Shown here in pieces: positions 10,802-22,989 of a stretch of DNA of 64,000 nucleotides (position 1 is the stretch's first letter; each line of letters begins with the position of its first letter). The notes beneath the pieces are model-generated. The model saw only the letters and a program-made list of their open reading frames with translations. It was not told the DNA's origin and did not search any database. Made by a program: the position numbers and the translations under genes. Source of the DNA: Misgurnus anguillicaudatus (Eukaryota; Chordata; Actinopteri; Cypriniformes; Cobitidae); assembly GCF_027580225.2 (NCBI RefSeq), contig NC_073358.2, positions 7,817,501 through 7,881,500 on the forward strand, given 5' to 3'.

Positions 10802-13050
10802 CCAGAAAAACGTCATCTTGCTAACACGCAAAAGGTCTATTGACGTCATCAGAGAATGATTGCCACAAGAGGGCAGAAGTTAATATGCAGATATTGATTG
10901 AAGTCTGAGTGCAGATGCATTAAAAAAAGGCTTATTAACAAATAAATAGTTTATAATAAACACTGCAATATTACATTAAAAATAAGAATTGTCAGTTTTG
11001 ATTCCATTGGAACTTTAAAGGCTTTTTTCAATATTTAGAATTTTTGCACCCTCAGATTCCAGTTTTTTATATAGTTGTAACTCGGCCAAATATTGTCATA
11101 TCCTAACAAACCATACGTTAACAAAAGCTTATTTATTTAGCTTCAAGATGATATATAAATTTCAATTTAAAAAAATTGACCCTTATGACTGGTTTTGTGG
11201 TCCAGGGTCACATTTGTGATGGTTAAAATCGATAAAGACTTCGGCTTGGAATGAATAAAACAAGCTACGTCTGACGTAGGGGAGTCATTAACCAATAGGA
11301 GTGCTACCCGGTTTCCCCCTAAAGGGTCTGGTGGACCTCAGTGTCTCGGCCTCCTGGGTTAACACAGGTAAAGTGGATGTTTGGAGAGGTCTGGGTGAAC
11401 TTCAGACTCAATGGGGAATGGAAAGGCTGAGCGTAAACAGAACATTTCCAAGAAAGCAAGCGTTTGCCCTTCTGGCCAACTGCGGCCATCCGCACACTTA
11501 GTATTCAGTGTCATACTAAGAGTCCAAGCGGCTTGTTTACTCCAAGCCTAATTTAAACCTGCTCCTGAACTTCTGCTTGTTTTTATAGTTTCTCTACAGG
11601 CCCGTGCTGCATGGGCACTCCCTGCCTTCTATTAAAAAGACTTTTATACTATCTGGTCAGAGACCCGTTGTCTGACCTTTCCCTGCTCTCCATGCTTGCA
11701 CGGTGTTGGAATAATGCATACATACGCGTTGATGCTTTATTGTAAAGTGTTACCAAATGGTTTAACCTACTCAACCAACTGGTTAAACCTACTGGCAATT
11801 ACTTCCATTTGCAACAAATAAATATGGGAATATTAAAGTCTCCTCTTATTTCAGATGCATAGGAAAGATTTGTTTATGCTTCCTCTATACGCAGTCTAAT
11901 TAATCAAGTAAGAAACCGCAAGGCACAAATCACATTGAAAAAAATGAAACGCAACAGACCGCATTAAAGTGTCTGTAGAGGAGGAAATGCAAATATGGAA
12001 TGTAAAAGCCAGACAACCTCATAACCGCTCGCGGGCATGACGTCACCCAAAAGAGTCCATATATATATCAGTGACATAGTAAAGACGGAAATGGATATTC
12101 CTTGAGACCTGCGTGGCCCCTGTGACCCTAACCACAGTTTTCTTGTTTGCGCTATTGATATAGTATGAAATCACCAGTTTCCATACAGATATGGAAGAAG
12201 GAGGCGGATTTTTGTCTCGATTAAGTTGCCGTTTTGAGCCCTGGAATCACGTGGTGGTTCGCGGTCTGTCAGACGGACGCGAAGCAAAAGGCTCCCTCGA
12301 TAAAATCGCTCCGTTCTCCTCTTACAAACTCTGAGGAGCGTGAGAGTGAAAAAAATGAGCCATTCAAAACGTTACAGCAAAGAAAACAACCCGTGGCCAT
12401 TTACTGTCATCCAATGAATGACTGACTGAGACCACCATCTGGAATATGACAATAGTTCAAAAGCAGTTCGGAATGTTGTCATGGTTAAGGTTAAGCATTC
12501 TTTGGTTAGTAGCCACTTCTTTTGTCCAGTTCTGTGGTTAGACTGTTTTGAATCGAAACAGTGATTGTGAGGAAAATAACATTTGGTTTGTATGTTCATT
12601 CATCAACATTCATTATTTTTGAAGCACTTCATGTCCAGTCTCAGACTCTTAGAGGAAATGACAAGGAAAATAAGAAGTATGCGTCATTACTTAAAACCCC
12701 TTACTAGTCAAAGATCATGGGTGGCCTCGAGATTTCAGCCCGATTCTACTTGTTTACTTATTTAATGTAAACGGTTGTACTTAACAATGCATCATTAAAA
12801 AGTTCTGTGGCACAACTTCACACTACATAAAAACACATTTATTAAAGTGTTATTAAAGTGTTAAAAAAACAAACATCAAATCATCAAAATTATGTAGAAA
12901 AGTAAACAATGTAAAGTGACATGACCACATAAACAATCTCTCACTGTTACCGTAGCCTTTTTTGCGTCTGCATATAACGTGCGCAACCAAAACCTAAAAA
13001 TGCGTAACGTAGCATGTCGACAAAAATATTCTCTCACTGTTAAGACCTGG
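10802..13050. other. Intron sequence, mostly unrecognised
   Basis: At 11090-11215 lies a repeat that is also found, inverted, around 33665-33725 and 34947-34985 (ACCAGTCATAAGGGTCAA). The rest, including the moderately GC-rich part 11280-11720, shows no exon, bounded element or RNA gene that I can support. Confidence 0.5.
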
Positions 13051-13051
13051 T

Positions 13052-13545
13052 TATACTTTAGGGGTGACACTAACAACTATTTTTATAACGACTAATCTAT
13101 CAACTAATTTATCGATTAATCGATTATTCTAAACGAATAATTTTCCACCAAAAATCAACAAACATTCAATCAAACATTCCTAAATACTAATATTTTTTTT
13201 AACGTGGCATACTCTTTTTATATTGTATATAAATACTATTTACTAAATGCATACATTATACATACAAATATATATTGTTATTCATTATGTCATTCATGCC
13301 ATCACACAATGAAATGTCCTTAAAACGGCAGGCAAAAGAGAGGATGATGTCAAATTTACTGTGCCTTTCATAGACGCTGTATAAGAAAACACCCTCGCAT
13401 TAGCTTATCTATAGTGTTTCTTTTTGTGTAAACAAGAGGTAGAAATCAGCAAAAAAACAATCGAATTGATTAAAAATATTGATGTGGACTTATTATCAGC
13501 GTTGACGCAGTCGATTGTGTCAACCAATCGCGACAGCTCTAGTAT
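13052..13545. mobile_element. Probable hAT-like remnant
   Basis: The left end reads TAGGGGTGACACTAACAAC and the right end GTGTCAACCAATCGCGACAG followed by CTCTA. The inside has CGATTAATCGATTATTC. The ends are imperfect inverted repeats and no clean target duplication was found. Confidence 0.5.
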
Positions 13546-14590
13546 AACTTCTCTTTCTACGTGTACACCATAGATTGTGCGAAAAGGTTAAGATGTAATG
13601 TAAATGAAGACCCCCAATAAAAGAGTAAAGAGTAAGAACTCCTATAGGCCAGGAAGGGTATTGCAATTTGTCAAATTAGGTATACTTCATAATAAAGGTC
13701 TGGGAACCATTGCCACCAAAGGACTGCCCAAGAGGCCATATGACTGACGCGTAAAGCAACCACTCGTGTTTTGTTTTGTGCCGCCTCACGTTTCACGAGT
13801 TCACACTTACAAATAAGTTGGATAGATTAAATTTGAAAACGTATTGGGCGTGCTGTCCGGGAGAGGGCTCTGAGCTCGGAAATGGGCCCGAACACAGAGT
13901 AACCCTCCCAGGTTTAGGGAGTAACCTGGTGAGTGAGATGAGATAGGGTGGTGTAGGGATTCTGAAGACTGTAGAGAATCTTAGGTGAGTTTGACTGTGA
14001 TTATATATGGGCTTGCCTTCATGCTGATAGGGTAGATATGTTGATTACTGATTGTAGACAGCTGGTGATACTAGAGTATTTGTTGATTACTGATTGTAGA
14101 CAGCTGGAGGCACTTGAAGTTTATTTGACATGTTCCTCCTGAACTACATTAATAGAACATCATTTGAAGGGCACAGAGAGTTTGCCACAATAACTGACAG
14201 GTGTGCAACCATCATTCACGAACGTCTTTAAAGTTTACAACAATATAAAACGTTAAAATATCTCACATACTTTAAAAAACGCAGTGTTTATTTAATCTTG
14301 ATGAAGCTTACTGTCACTGATGTAAACACATGATGTTTTTTCTTTGATCGGACGACTTTATGTTGTCTCCGGGCTGGCCGTTTAAGATGGCAACACACAT
14401 AATTCAACCAATCCGAGGACGACTTTGAATCTGCTGAAGTGTTTTTAGATAAGCGTGCCAAACGCATCAGATGTTCAGCCAACGCTCCGTGGGTGTGACG
14501 TCTGAGACTGACACTAATACTCAGTTGCAAGGCTGTGCATACGACAGTATGTGTGTGTAAAAAAATAAGTGTACTCAGGCCTTTACTGTA

Positions 14591-15455
14591 CAGGCAATAG
14601 GCTCTTTCACACAGTAATTTCGGTGAATTACTATGAATTTACCAGTAAATACAAAAACTTTCTATCTTTTTATCAGTAAAGTCCAATTTATAGTCGTGCG
14701 TAAGGTGGTCTAGGGAGCGTCTGCATGTGTGTTTGCACGCGGACGATGACGCAGAAGTAAATATGAAAACCGACACGTATCCTACGTCGTTGCAGCTATA
14801 ATGAGCCATTTAAGATATCATTCACACATCAGTATCAAAATACCGGTAAACTCTGTGAAAAGCAGAAGTTACCTGTGACGCGCGACGAGCTGAGAGTTGT
14901 ATTTGTAAACAACGGAGGGTTATGACTTCATATCCATGGTCCGTATTTTATGGTTTTCACATCTGTGGCAAACGCTGACAGTCGCAAAGTTGCTTGTGAC
15001 CAAAAAACATTGCATACGGAACCAGTGTCTTTAACAACAGTACTGTTTGCACATTAGGCTTCAAGTGTGCTAAGGACATCAGCAATTCGGCAAATAGATG
15101 GTAAGCTGTTTTAAACAACTTTGGTGAAGAAATGTGGACGTTAACTTCAGGTGAGCTCGACTTTTAAGCAGCGTGTGTGTGTGGAAACGTCTGTAAACAG
15201 TGCGGAGATAAACGCGTCATCTGTATTCAAACATTATGATTGGCCCGAAGCTGTCAGCGCGATCTGAGGTTGTCCATTCTAAATACTGGTAATCTATGTT
15301 TTTGCCCACATATAGTGCTTACGGGTAAATAACTGGTAATCTTACAACCTCTCTTATTGGTAAATTGGTGGCACTGATTTACCAGGAAGGTTCTGCTCAC
15401 CACTGCAATTTAAATTACAAGTAAAGACTGTATGTGTGAAAGGGACTATTGCCTG
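14591..15455. mobile_element. Inverted-repeat element, CAGGCAATAG ends
   Basis: The left end reads CAGGCAATAGGCTCTTTCAC and the right end reads GTGAAAGGGACTATTGCCTG, an inverted repeat with a few mismatches. Inner parts near both ends contain AATTTAC and GTAAATTG motifs. About 865 bp, no coding capacity. Confidence 0.65.
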
Positions 15456-16054
15456 AAACATTTATTTGTTGCTTTAGGAACCTCTATACCACTGTCTTGC
15501 TAAGATTACTTAACCGTAGTTATGCATCTTGCTTTTAAAAGCACAGCGGACAGAGTAATAGACAAACGTCAGCAGTGTACAGTAAATGACTGTGTGTGCG
15601 TGCGTGTGGTCCGGTCAACGTGTTCTATTTTGGTCGAGTAAACATCATGATGCATTGGATTTTAAAACAGAGCTGAACAAACACTTATTTTCGTTTTTGA
15701 TTAACGCTCAAAATAAGTATTAATCACAATGCTTTCATTAACAACTGGCGACTGGAGTGCATTTACATGATAAAGTGTTTATTCTGATTACCTTAAGTGC
15801 TTACGTTCTTCTAAGTTCATCCCTGCACTTTATAGATAAACTACTTCATAATTGCGTTAAACAACACTGCACAGCATTACATATAGGTGCTAAATTATAA
15901 ACAGATTTGAAGATTCAGCTCGGTCCTCAAATATTTACCCAACATGTGTGACATAAGCCAAAAATATAGTAACATTTAGAAACTGAGACCACTAATACAG
16001 AAGACAATAACATTTACAATAGTAATGTGAAGTGAGGGCAGTTTGTGCACGTAC

Positions 16055-16170
16055 CTGAACTTTGGGTGGGTTCCACCAGTGGTCTTTCATCACGTCAGCG
16101 ACGGGCACATTACTGGGCAGGAGGACCACACTGCTGCTGGCATCTCTGCACGACACCTCACACTCTTCTC
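16055..16170 (-). CDS. pappa: pappa internal exon: middle of sushi module 5
   Basis: The exon is 116 bases: GA completes Gly, then 38 codons begin EECEVSCRDASSSVVLLPSN and end DHWWNPPKVQ. It matches the module 5 segment of PAPP-A with an SSS...LLPSNV loop. The acceptor is GGCCAATAG, a poor pyrimidine tract, but the phase joins exactly to GHGIG upstream and NIICTMGLKW downstream. The donor is CAG|GTACGT, a good site. Confidence 0.9.
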
Positions 16171-16316
16171 CTATTGGCCATCAAACTAAGCTTTACAATC
16201 AGTCATTTCAATACTGAAATCTAAAGGCATTATTTTGCAACATAAACATCAAATAAAAATAAATAAATAATACATCAGAATGAGTGACTGTTTAAAATGT
16301 TCAAACAAAAACACAT

Positions 16317-17546
16317 TTAAAGGGGACATTTCACAAGAATTTTTAAAGATGTCAAATAAATCTTTGGTGTCTCCAGAGTACGTATGTAAAGTTTTAGCTC
16401 AAAAAACCATAAAAATATTTTTGCACCTTGTCTAATTTACTTAAATGAAACAAGTTAATACAACACAATTTTTTCTTTTTTTGTCTCAACCTATTTTTAT
16501 AATGTTCATTCTGCTTAAATTTAAAAAAAATTACATGAACGCAATCATTTTATATTGGGAGCACATTAATGATTTTTGTTGCTATTATTTCTGGGCCGTG
16601 AATCTGTATTTCCCAGCATGCTTTGCATGCAGCTGCCTTTGGAGAGTAATTTTTTTAATTAATTGTTATTTTATGCATTTTAAGGTAAAGAGAAAGACTT
16701 TAGTGTTTAATGTTGGTTTATTTTATTGATTTAGAAGAGTTTGTGTTATATTTTAATTAATTGTTTTGTTACCATCGTGCGGAAGAGTGGCACTTGTGGT
16801 TAAGTTGTGGATGTGACGTACGTACTTCTTTTAAAGAGCACTAACATGTGTCTCTTCTCACATGTTCAACCAAAGTGTCATTAGCATGCTAACGTGTGCT
16901 TATGCTAATTAATTTTATATAGAAACTGACAATTGGTTTAACTAGACTTTTTTGCTTGAATGAACTTGTTTAGTCTTTGTTGAACAGACCAGAATTAATT
17001 GTGTGGAAAAGTTTTCCTTAACTGAATTAAGTTTATTGAACAAGATATTTTTATGACCAATGAAAATATATTTGTTAAGTTGGTGCAACAAAAGATTATT
17101 TGTTTAAATTAACTCATTGTATTCTTGTTGTACAAGCCTAAACTAATTTCGTGGAAAAGTTTTCCTTAATTCAATTATGTTGAATGAACAAACAATTTTT
17201 TTGAGTGTATAGATAATTTATGTTAAAATTGCCACTTTGTAGGTGTGAGCAAAAATGTGCCGTTTTTGGGTGTGTCCTTTAAAATGCAAATGAGCTGATC
17301 TTTGCACTAAATGGCAGTGCCGTGGTTGGATAGTGCAGATTAAGGGCCAATATTACCCCCTTCTGACATCACAAGGGAGCCAAATTTCAATGACCTATTT
17401 TTTCACATGCTTGCAGAGAATGGTTTACCAAAACTAAGTTACTGGGTTGATCTTTTTCACATTTTCTAGGTTGATAGAAGCACTGGAGCCCCAATTATAG
17501 CACTTAAACATAAAAAAGTCAGATTTTCATGATATGTCCCCTTTAA
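16317..17546. mobile_element. TTAA-flanked element, GGGGACAT ends
   Basis: It begins TTAAAGGGGACATTTCACAAG and ends ATGATATGTCCCCTTTAA, flanked by TTAA. Inside, two direct copies of a segment with GTGGAAAAGTTTTCCTTAA occur at about 16999 and 17150. No transposase is visible. It lies in the intron 147 bases upstream (in gene sense) of the exon at 16055-16170. Confidence 0.75.
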
Positions 17547-17736
17547 AGACTATAAACACAAAATACTTTGCAAGTGGGTGGCCCTGCTGTGAATTGTAGT
17601 CATTATTTGTTGCACATCTCACAACTCAAGACATCGACCCCATATATCAAGGTGTTTTATATGTAAGGGATATGTATAGGTTGTCAGATTTTATCGCAGA
17701 AATAAGCCCCAACAGTGTGATCAGGGATGTTGTATC

Positions 17737-18301
17737 CAGTCTTGGGGAAAGTTACTTTTAAAAGTAATGCATTAGAATATTAAGTTACTCCCCAAAAAAT
17801 TAACTAATTGCGTTACTTAGTTACTTTTCATGGAAAGTAATGCTTACGTTACTTTTGCGTTATTTTTGCGTTACTTTTTCTTACTTGGCTGAGGCTTGAT
17901 CTCTTTCCCGCTCAGTCGCACAAAGTGCGTAATTCTATGTTAATATGTTTAGTTTAATTCAGTACATTATTTTATTTTTAAATTGATTTAATTAAACTGA
18001 AAAGTAACTCACATTACTTTTTTAAGAAAGTAAATCAAATATTAAAGGTTTTGCGGAGGATTTTCTTTTTCCGGGTGGATCATCAAGACTATTGGTCCTC
18101 CTAGTTGTCAATCAGGAGTGTTGCGCAATTGCATTTCTTTAAAAAGTGGAGAAGGCGGTTCTTTTCTAAAATTCGAAAAAATCCTCTGCTATACCTTTAA
18201 TGTGTACATTTATAAAGTAATGCGTTACTTTACTCATTACTTCAGAAAAGTAATATTATTACGTAATGCGCGTTAATTGTAATGCGTTACCCCCTACACT
18301 G
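17737..18301. mobile_element. GTTACTTTT-rich inverted-repeat element
   Basis: The ends are CAGTCTTGGGGAAAGTTAC and GTTACCCCCTACACTG, with many internal GTTACTTTT and GTAATGC motifs in opposite orientations. It resembles the abundant fish elements made of TAATGCGTTAC strings. The target duplication is not clear. Confidence 0.65.
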
Positions 18302-18842
18302 GTTTATCACACTGAAGTTGGTTATTTCACAATAACAACCAGCTGCCTTTACATTATCCTGCTTATTACACGGCTATTTATCTCATAAATAGGGTAAAGA
18401 ATATTAAATATTGATTTGAAATATTTTATTAGCTATTTTTTAATGAATGTAGACCTTCCGCTGAGGAAAACGTGTTTATTTTCGCTTTTAAGATAAGACA
18501 ACGATGTCAGGAACACACTATTTGATTTAATATTTTGTAAATATAATGTCAAATATGTTATTAAAACACATTATATTTCTTTTTTGTATAATATTAAATT
18601 GTACGTGTCAAAATTATTTGCAGCATCCGGGTTACATGTGTTATTAGTTTTAAGCGGTTGTTATCTGAAAATAACAAAACTACAAATGTCGCAATCAGAA
18701 TCAAGCATTCCAATGAGCTGTGTAAGAAATGTAGCTAAAAGTAGTTATAAACTAGAATTTAACTGAATTCGCGGTTGCTACAGTGCCCCTAGTGGTGATA
18801 CAGAGAAAGCATCTGTATTCTCAAACTCGCATACAGTACAGA

Positions 18843-18965
18843 TGTTTCTGTAGCTCAACTGGTAGAGCATTGTTATAGCATCATAGGTTTGATTCTCAGG
18901 GAACACACATACTGATACAGTGCATAGCTTGAAGTTGCTTTAGATAAAAGTGTGTGCCAAGTGAA
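18843..18965 (+). repeat. tRNA-derived SINE, copy 1
   Basis: A tRNA-like head has an A box (TAGCTCAACTGGTAG) and B box (GGTTTGATTC), followed by GGGAACACACATACTGATAC and a tail with GCTTTAGATAAAAGTG. It is not a functional tRNA gene, since no acceptor stem closes. The same sequence type recurs at 36700, 45671 (minus) and 62957. Confidence 0.85.
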
Positions 18966-19013
18966 AGGTTTACACTCTGATGTGTGGTACATCGTAAGCA
19001 AATAGACAGAGAC

Positions 19014-19161
19014 CTATGCCGTGTCCAGTCTTGCAGCTGAGGTGGATGGCCGGGCTCAGGTTTTGTGGGAGAGAACACCGTCCTGTCAGGTTGGGGCAGA
19101 GTCGCAAGGAGCCGGTCCAGTTCCCGTCCTTTCGACATCGGATCGCATTGGTTGGGGGGGC
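19014..19161 (-). CDS. pappa: pappa internal exon: end of sushi 4 and start of sushi 5
   Basis: The exon is 148 bases, phase 0 at its start, and reads APPTNAIRCRKDGNWTGSLR, then LCPNLTGRCSLP and IHLSCKTGHGI, with one base left over for Gly. It follows module 4 directly (SNHT|APPT). NWT and NLT are possible glycosylation sites. It begins with a run of seven C, so the exact start is sensitive to a one-base sequencing error. The donor G|GTCTCT is non-consensus beyond GT; no better in-phase donor is close. Confidence 0.88.
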
Positions 19162-19760
19162 CTGAAGCAAAAGTCCAAGTTTTTATTAATGTTCCTAAGG
19201 GATAGAAGCGTGACCAATTTTTCTAGACAACAAATGTATTTGTTATATAATGTAAGTATCTGTGAAGGGTGGAGGCCATGGTTCTGTTTGTCCCTTTTAA
19301 AGTAATAACATCTAGATCACCCCGTTCCAGGGGTTTGGAAAACAGCCCAAAGAAGGACATGGGACCAGTAGCAGTTCTCCCAACACTGTTTAGTCGTTGA
19401 ATGTATTCAGAATGTTAGTGTGTGACTGTGCACTTATCTGGTGATTTTACAAATTCTCGAAGATCAGTGTGCTCAACAGCAACCGTCATATAATCTTGCC
19501 TTTTTTAAGTCATACCTTTGTAATTTCTGATTCAAATTACTAAATGATGAATTTTAAGTAAGAATTTTGAGAGAGAGATTACGAAACGCTGGATTTATTA
19601 CATATGACGAAACGTCAGAAACAGAATGCGCCACAATAATCGTTTTACCTTGATTATCTTGTTTTTGTAATCGTATGAATCAGAAATTGAAATCGGAAAT
19701 TAAAAAACGATTAATTGCACACTGTAAGCCCTAATATACAAACTCCAAGTTTGGGGAAAT

Positions 19761-20760
19761 TTAACTCATTCCCCGCAAGCCATTTTTTGAAAAGTTTCAC
19801 AAAATGCCTTCCAGGAATTTTTTTTCTAAAAATATCTAAACATACAAATATATCACATAAAAGAACAGACCCTCTGCTTTCAAACAAAACGGGGAAAAAC
19901 CGTTTCATCCTATCTATGTATTTTCTCTGCTTATAAACTCATAAATATGGATATTTTTCTTTGAAAATATTAACAAAAAGCTGAAATAATTGCATTTTTT
20001 TAGAGATCAGATTCAGAACAATTATCAAAGCATACATAGTTTAAAATTAGTAAGTAAAATTTTGGCTTCAGTTTTTTCATAAATTGGGTAAGAAACACGT
20101 TTTTATCCAAATGTTGTCCCTTAAATTGACGAGATAACTTGTCAATGGTGGAGAAAAAGTTAAGTTTAGTCTATTTGACCACAAAGTTAACTCTTTCCTC
20201 GCCATTGACGAGTTTACACCTCAATTAAGAGAAAACGCTTCCCTGCCAATAACGAGTTTTTCGACAATCCGTATTTCTGCTATTATCCACCAGGTGGTAC
20301 TCTTACCCAACTTATAAAACCCGGAAGTAACCCCTTAGGGCAGTGGTCACCAATCCTGGTCCTGGAGGGCTGGTGTCTCTGCAGAGTTTAGCTCCAACCC
20401 TAATCAAACACACCTGAAGCAGCTAATTAAGGTACTTCAGGTGTGTTTGATTAGGGTTGGAGCAAAACTCTGCAGAGACACCAGCCCTCCAGGACCAGGA
20501 TTGGTGACCAATGCCTTAGGGCAAACAGTAAGAAATCTGTTTATGTTTTGATCATCGCTCTGAATCTGACCTCTATCAAAAGTCCTTCACAAAAATGTAA
20601 TTATCTCAAAATTGTGTATTTTTGACGAAACCTACCCATATTTGAGAGGTGATAAAAAGAGAACAAAGGAAGGTAGGATGAAACGTTTTTGTTTGAAAGC
20701 AGAGGGTCTGTTCGTTTATTTGATATATTGTATGTTTATATATTTAAAGGAATATTCCAA
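19761..20760. mobile_element. Two TTAACTCATTCC-type elements in tandem, truncated
   Basis: One copy starts at 19761 (TTAACTCATTCCCCGC). A second begins at about 20187 (TTAACTCTTTCCTCGCC) and is cut at 20744 by foldback family F. A 173-bp hairpin MITE (20341-20513) is inserted in the second. Both share the CAGAGGGTCTGTTC segment with the copy at 3746-4503. Confidence 0.6.
20341..20513. mobile_element. 173-bp hairpin MITE with 8-bp target duplication
   Basis: The two arms, about 85 bases each, are near-perfect inverted copies from CAGTGGTCACCAATCCTGG to CCAGGATTGGTGACCAATG. CCTTAGGG flanks both sides (20333-20340, 20514-20521). This is a very common type of cyprinid MITE and shows little decay here, so it is probably recent. 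Confidence 0.88.
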
Positions 20761-21395
20761 ATCCAGATAATTTACTTACCACCATGTCATCCAAAATGTT
20801 GATGAAGAAATTATATTTTTTGAGGAAAACACTGCAGGATTTTTCTCATTTTAATGGACTTTAATAGAGCCCAACATTTAATACTTAACTCAACACTTAA
20901 ACGTTTTTTTTCAACGGAGTTTCAAAGGACTATAAACGATCCCAAACGAGGCATAAGGGTCTTATCTAGCAAAACGATTGTCGTTTTTGACAATAAAAAT
21001 AAAAATAACCACTTTTAAACCACAACTTCTCGTCTAGATCCGGTCGTGATGCGCCAGCGTGACCCCAAGCAATTCGTCATGACGTCAAGAGGTCACAGAG
21101 GACGAACGCGAAACTCCGCCCCAGTGTTTACAAATGTGTTGAAAGAGGACCGTTCCTACGTTGTTGTATGTCAACTGATACTAATGTCTTTGTGTCAGTT
21201 TATTGTTTACAATGGTCCGCAAATTTGCATTTTATATATGTAACACGTGACCTCCCTACGTAACTGCGCATTTACGTTGCGTCGCGCTGGACCGGATCTG
21301 GACGAGAAGTTGTGGTTTGGAAGTGGATATGTTTTGTTTTTGTTTTCGGGAATGGCGGTCGTTTCGCTGGGTGGGACCCTTGTGCCTCGTTAAAA
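20744..21395. mobile_element. Foldback family F copy 3, right end missing
   Basis: The left end TTAAAGGAATATTCC and the arm to about 21300 match the copies at 5963 and 61601, including CATGACGTCAAGAGGTCACA. The right arm stops after CCTTGTGCCTCGTTAAAAC, so the outer right third has been lost. Confidence 0.8.
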
Positions 21396-22002
21396 CTTGT
21401 TTTAGTGATTTACTTTTTTAGCAAGCTGAAATGGAGAGAAGGGGGTGTAGTTACAAATGAATGAGGTGTGTGGAAAATTAGTGGCGATTTTCAGCCAAAA
21501 TGAACCTTACATGGAGAAATCTTTTGCTGCTTGCCAGGATGCACTTAAAGTTATCAGGCTAAGTGGATTACCAACATCATGAACTTCTCATAAGTTCACC
21601 GCTCTTGGTATACCACCCTTTCTTCTGCACTGCATACTGTAGTTACTTACTACACCCCGTCTGTACCTCATTTTTCCACCCCTTACCATACAGCATCATT
21701 CTGACAAACAGTCGGTCATGTTAAACTGATGCAAGGGTTTCTCCAATGGTGAGATTCATCCTCATACTCTTCTTCATGTGGAATAGTGTTAGTACTGACA
21801 TAAAGAGTATAAAACTTGCAAATGAAACAGCAATCTGTTAGTTTAGTAATGCTGCCGATGAAAGCCAGATAAATACCGTGATGTTTAAAAGCGAGGGACG
21901 TGATGAGCATAAAGCACCGCGATGAAGCTAAAATCTCCCGGAGGAAGAGTGGAGAAGAAAGAGAACGCGACGGACCTGCTTGCAGCGGCTGTGCTGTCTC
22001 AC

Positions 22003-22195
22003 CGTGTGGTTGGACCGGTCGCAGTCGATCCAGCAGTCGCTGTTGAACTGAAAGCCATTGGTGCACTTGTAGGTGCCATGGAAGATGGCGGGAGGCGGCT
22101 CGCACGTGACGGCAACGCACTCGCCGGGCTGCCAGGTTCCATCTTCAGTACACTGTCTCTTAAACGCACGTCGATGATATGTGATAGGAACCGCC
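22003..22195 (-). CDS. pappa: pappa internal exon: sushi module 4
   Basis: The exon is 193 bases. After completing Arg it reads AVPITYHRRAFKRQCTEDGT, WQPGECVAVTCEPPPAIFHG and TYKCTNGFQFNSDCWIDCDR, ending SNHT. It closes module 3 and forms most of module 4. The donor ACG|GTGAGA is strong, and the continuing reading frame past it is a run-on. RRAFKR gives a basic patch typical of the surface-binding part of PAPP-A. NHT straddling the end is a possible N-glycosylation site. Confidence 0.92.
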
Positions 22196-22285
22196 CTGTG
22201 ACACATTCAACAACACAGATTAGATGCTATCCAATTTTAAAGTAAACTCTCATGGAATGAAAATCTTAATTTGGAGGTCTCTAAC

Positions 22286-22493
22286 CTCTTGGGCTTTTCT
22301 ATATGGGGAACATGGTAACCAGGCTTGCACTTGTACTTGCAGAAGGAACCAACTTTGAGGTCTGTGGCATTGCAGCGCTTGGTCTGAAGGACAGCATTGG
22401 GTACCGGAGGTGGGGCTGGACAGCGGAGCTCACATAGAGCCTCGGGGAAGGACCACATTCCATCTTCCATGCACATCAGTACGTTATTACTGC
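22286..22493 (-). CDS. pappa: pappa internal exon: end of sushi 2 and sushi module 3
   Basis: The exon is 208 bases, two bases completing Gly, 68 codons and two bases of an Arg codon. It reads SNNVLMCMEDGMWSFPEALC (end of module 2), then APPPVPNAVLQTKRC, then VGSFCKYKCKPGYHVPHIEK. Known: SCR3 and SCR4 of PAPP-A mediate binding to cell-surface glycosaminoglycan. The Lys-rich stretch fits that, but binding here is inference. NAT is a possible glycosylation site. The intron after it is only 90 bases. Confidence 0.93.
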
Positions 22494-22805
22494 CTGCAGA
22501 AAGATAGATTTTTGTCAAGATTTCCACAATAAGCGTTTAACTGTATATTCATTTTGAATGTGTGATCACATGCAACATGAGTATTTTGATCCACTTCTTC
22601 AAAAAAGAATAGTACATAAAAAAGTACACCTGCTAAAAGTCATTTTTTAAAGTTGAATGTAGTCTGGTATGTAGTTTCTACCAATATAACGTACAGCACT
22701 GTTTCTTCAAAGTGCATTGAGTTTTTCGCCCGATGTTGGCATTTATAGGGTCGACCTCTCAATCTCAGGGGATTTGTTGTTTAGGATTTGTCGCAGTCTA
22801 CATAC

Positions 22806-22989
22806 CCATAAGCTGAGCCGGCTCCCGACACTGAAAAGTGCACTTATTGCCGTAGGTGGTACCCTCTGTGAACTCAAAGACGGCCGGGTGCACGTGGTAC
22901 TTGTCGGGCCGCCCGCAGTCCACGGGTTCACAGGTCACCTGCTTGTTCCATTTTCCATCTGCACAGGTGAGGGTCACCGTGGATTTAGA
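22806..22989 (-). CDS. pappa: pappa internal exon: end of sushi 1 and start of sushi 2
   Basis: The exon is 184 bases, beginning in phase 0 after CTCAACAG. It reads SKSTVTLTCADGKWNKQVTC, closing sushi module 1, then EPVDCGRPDKY and TEGTTYGNKCTFQCREPAQLM for module 2. Donor G|GTATGT. One oddity: where the other four modules here have Cys before the CxxC pair, this module has Phe (codon 22870-22872), so the cysteine NKC has no evident partner. Sequence quality around it looks normal, with a full open frame. Confidence 0.92.

Noticed and set aside
18843..18915. Possible functional tRNA gene with A and B boxes
   Set aside because: The acceptor stem does not pair, the anticodon arm is poor, and three similar copies with SINE tails occur in the window.
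21716..22120. 134-codon minus-strand frame partly over the sushi 4 exon
   Set aside because: It is another frame of the real exon and runs past the donor into the intron; the spliced sushi frame explains this region.
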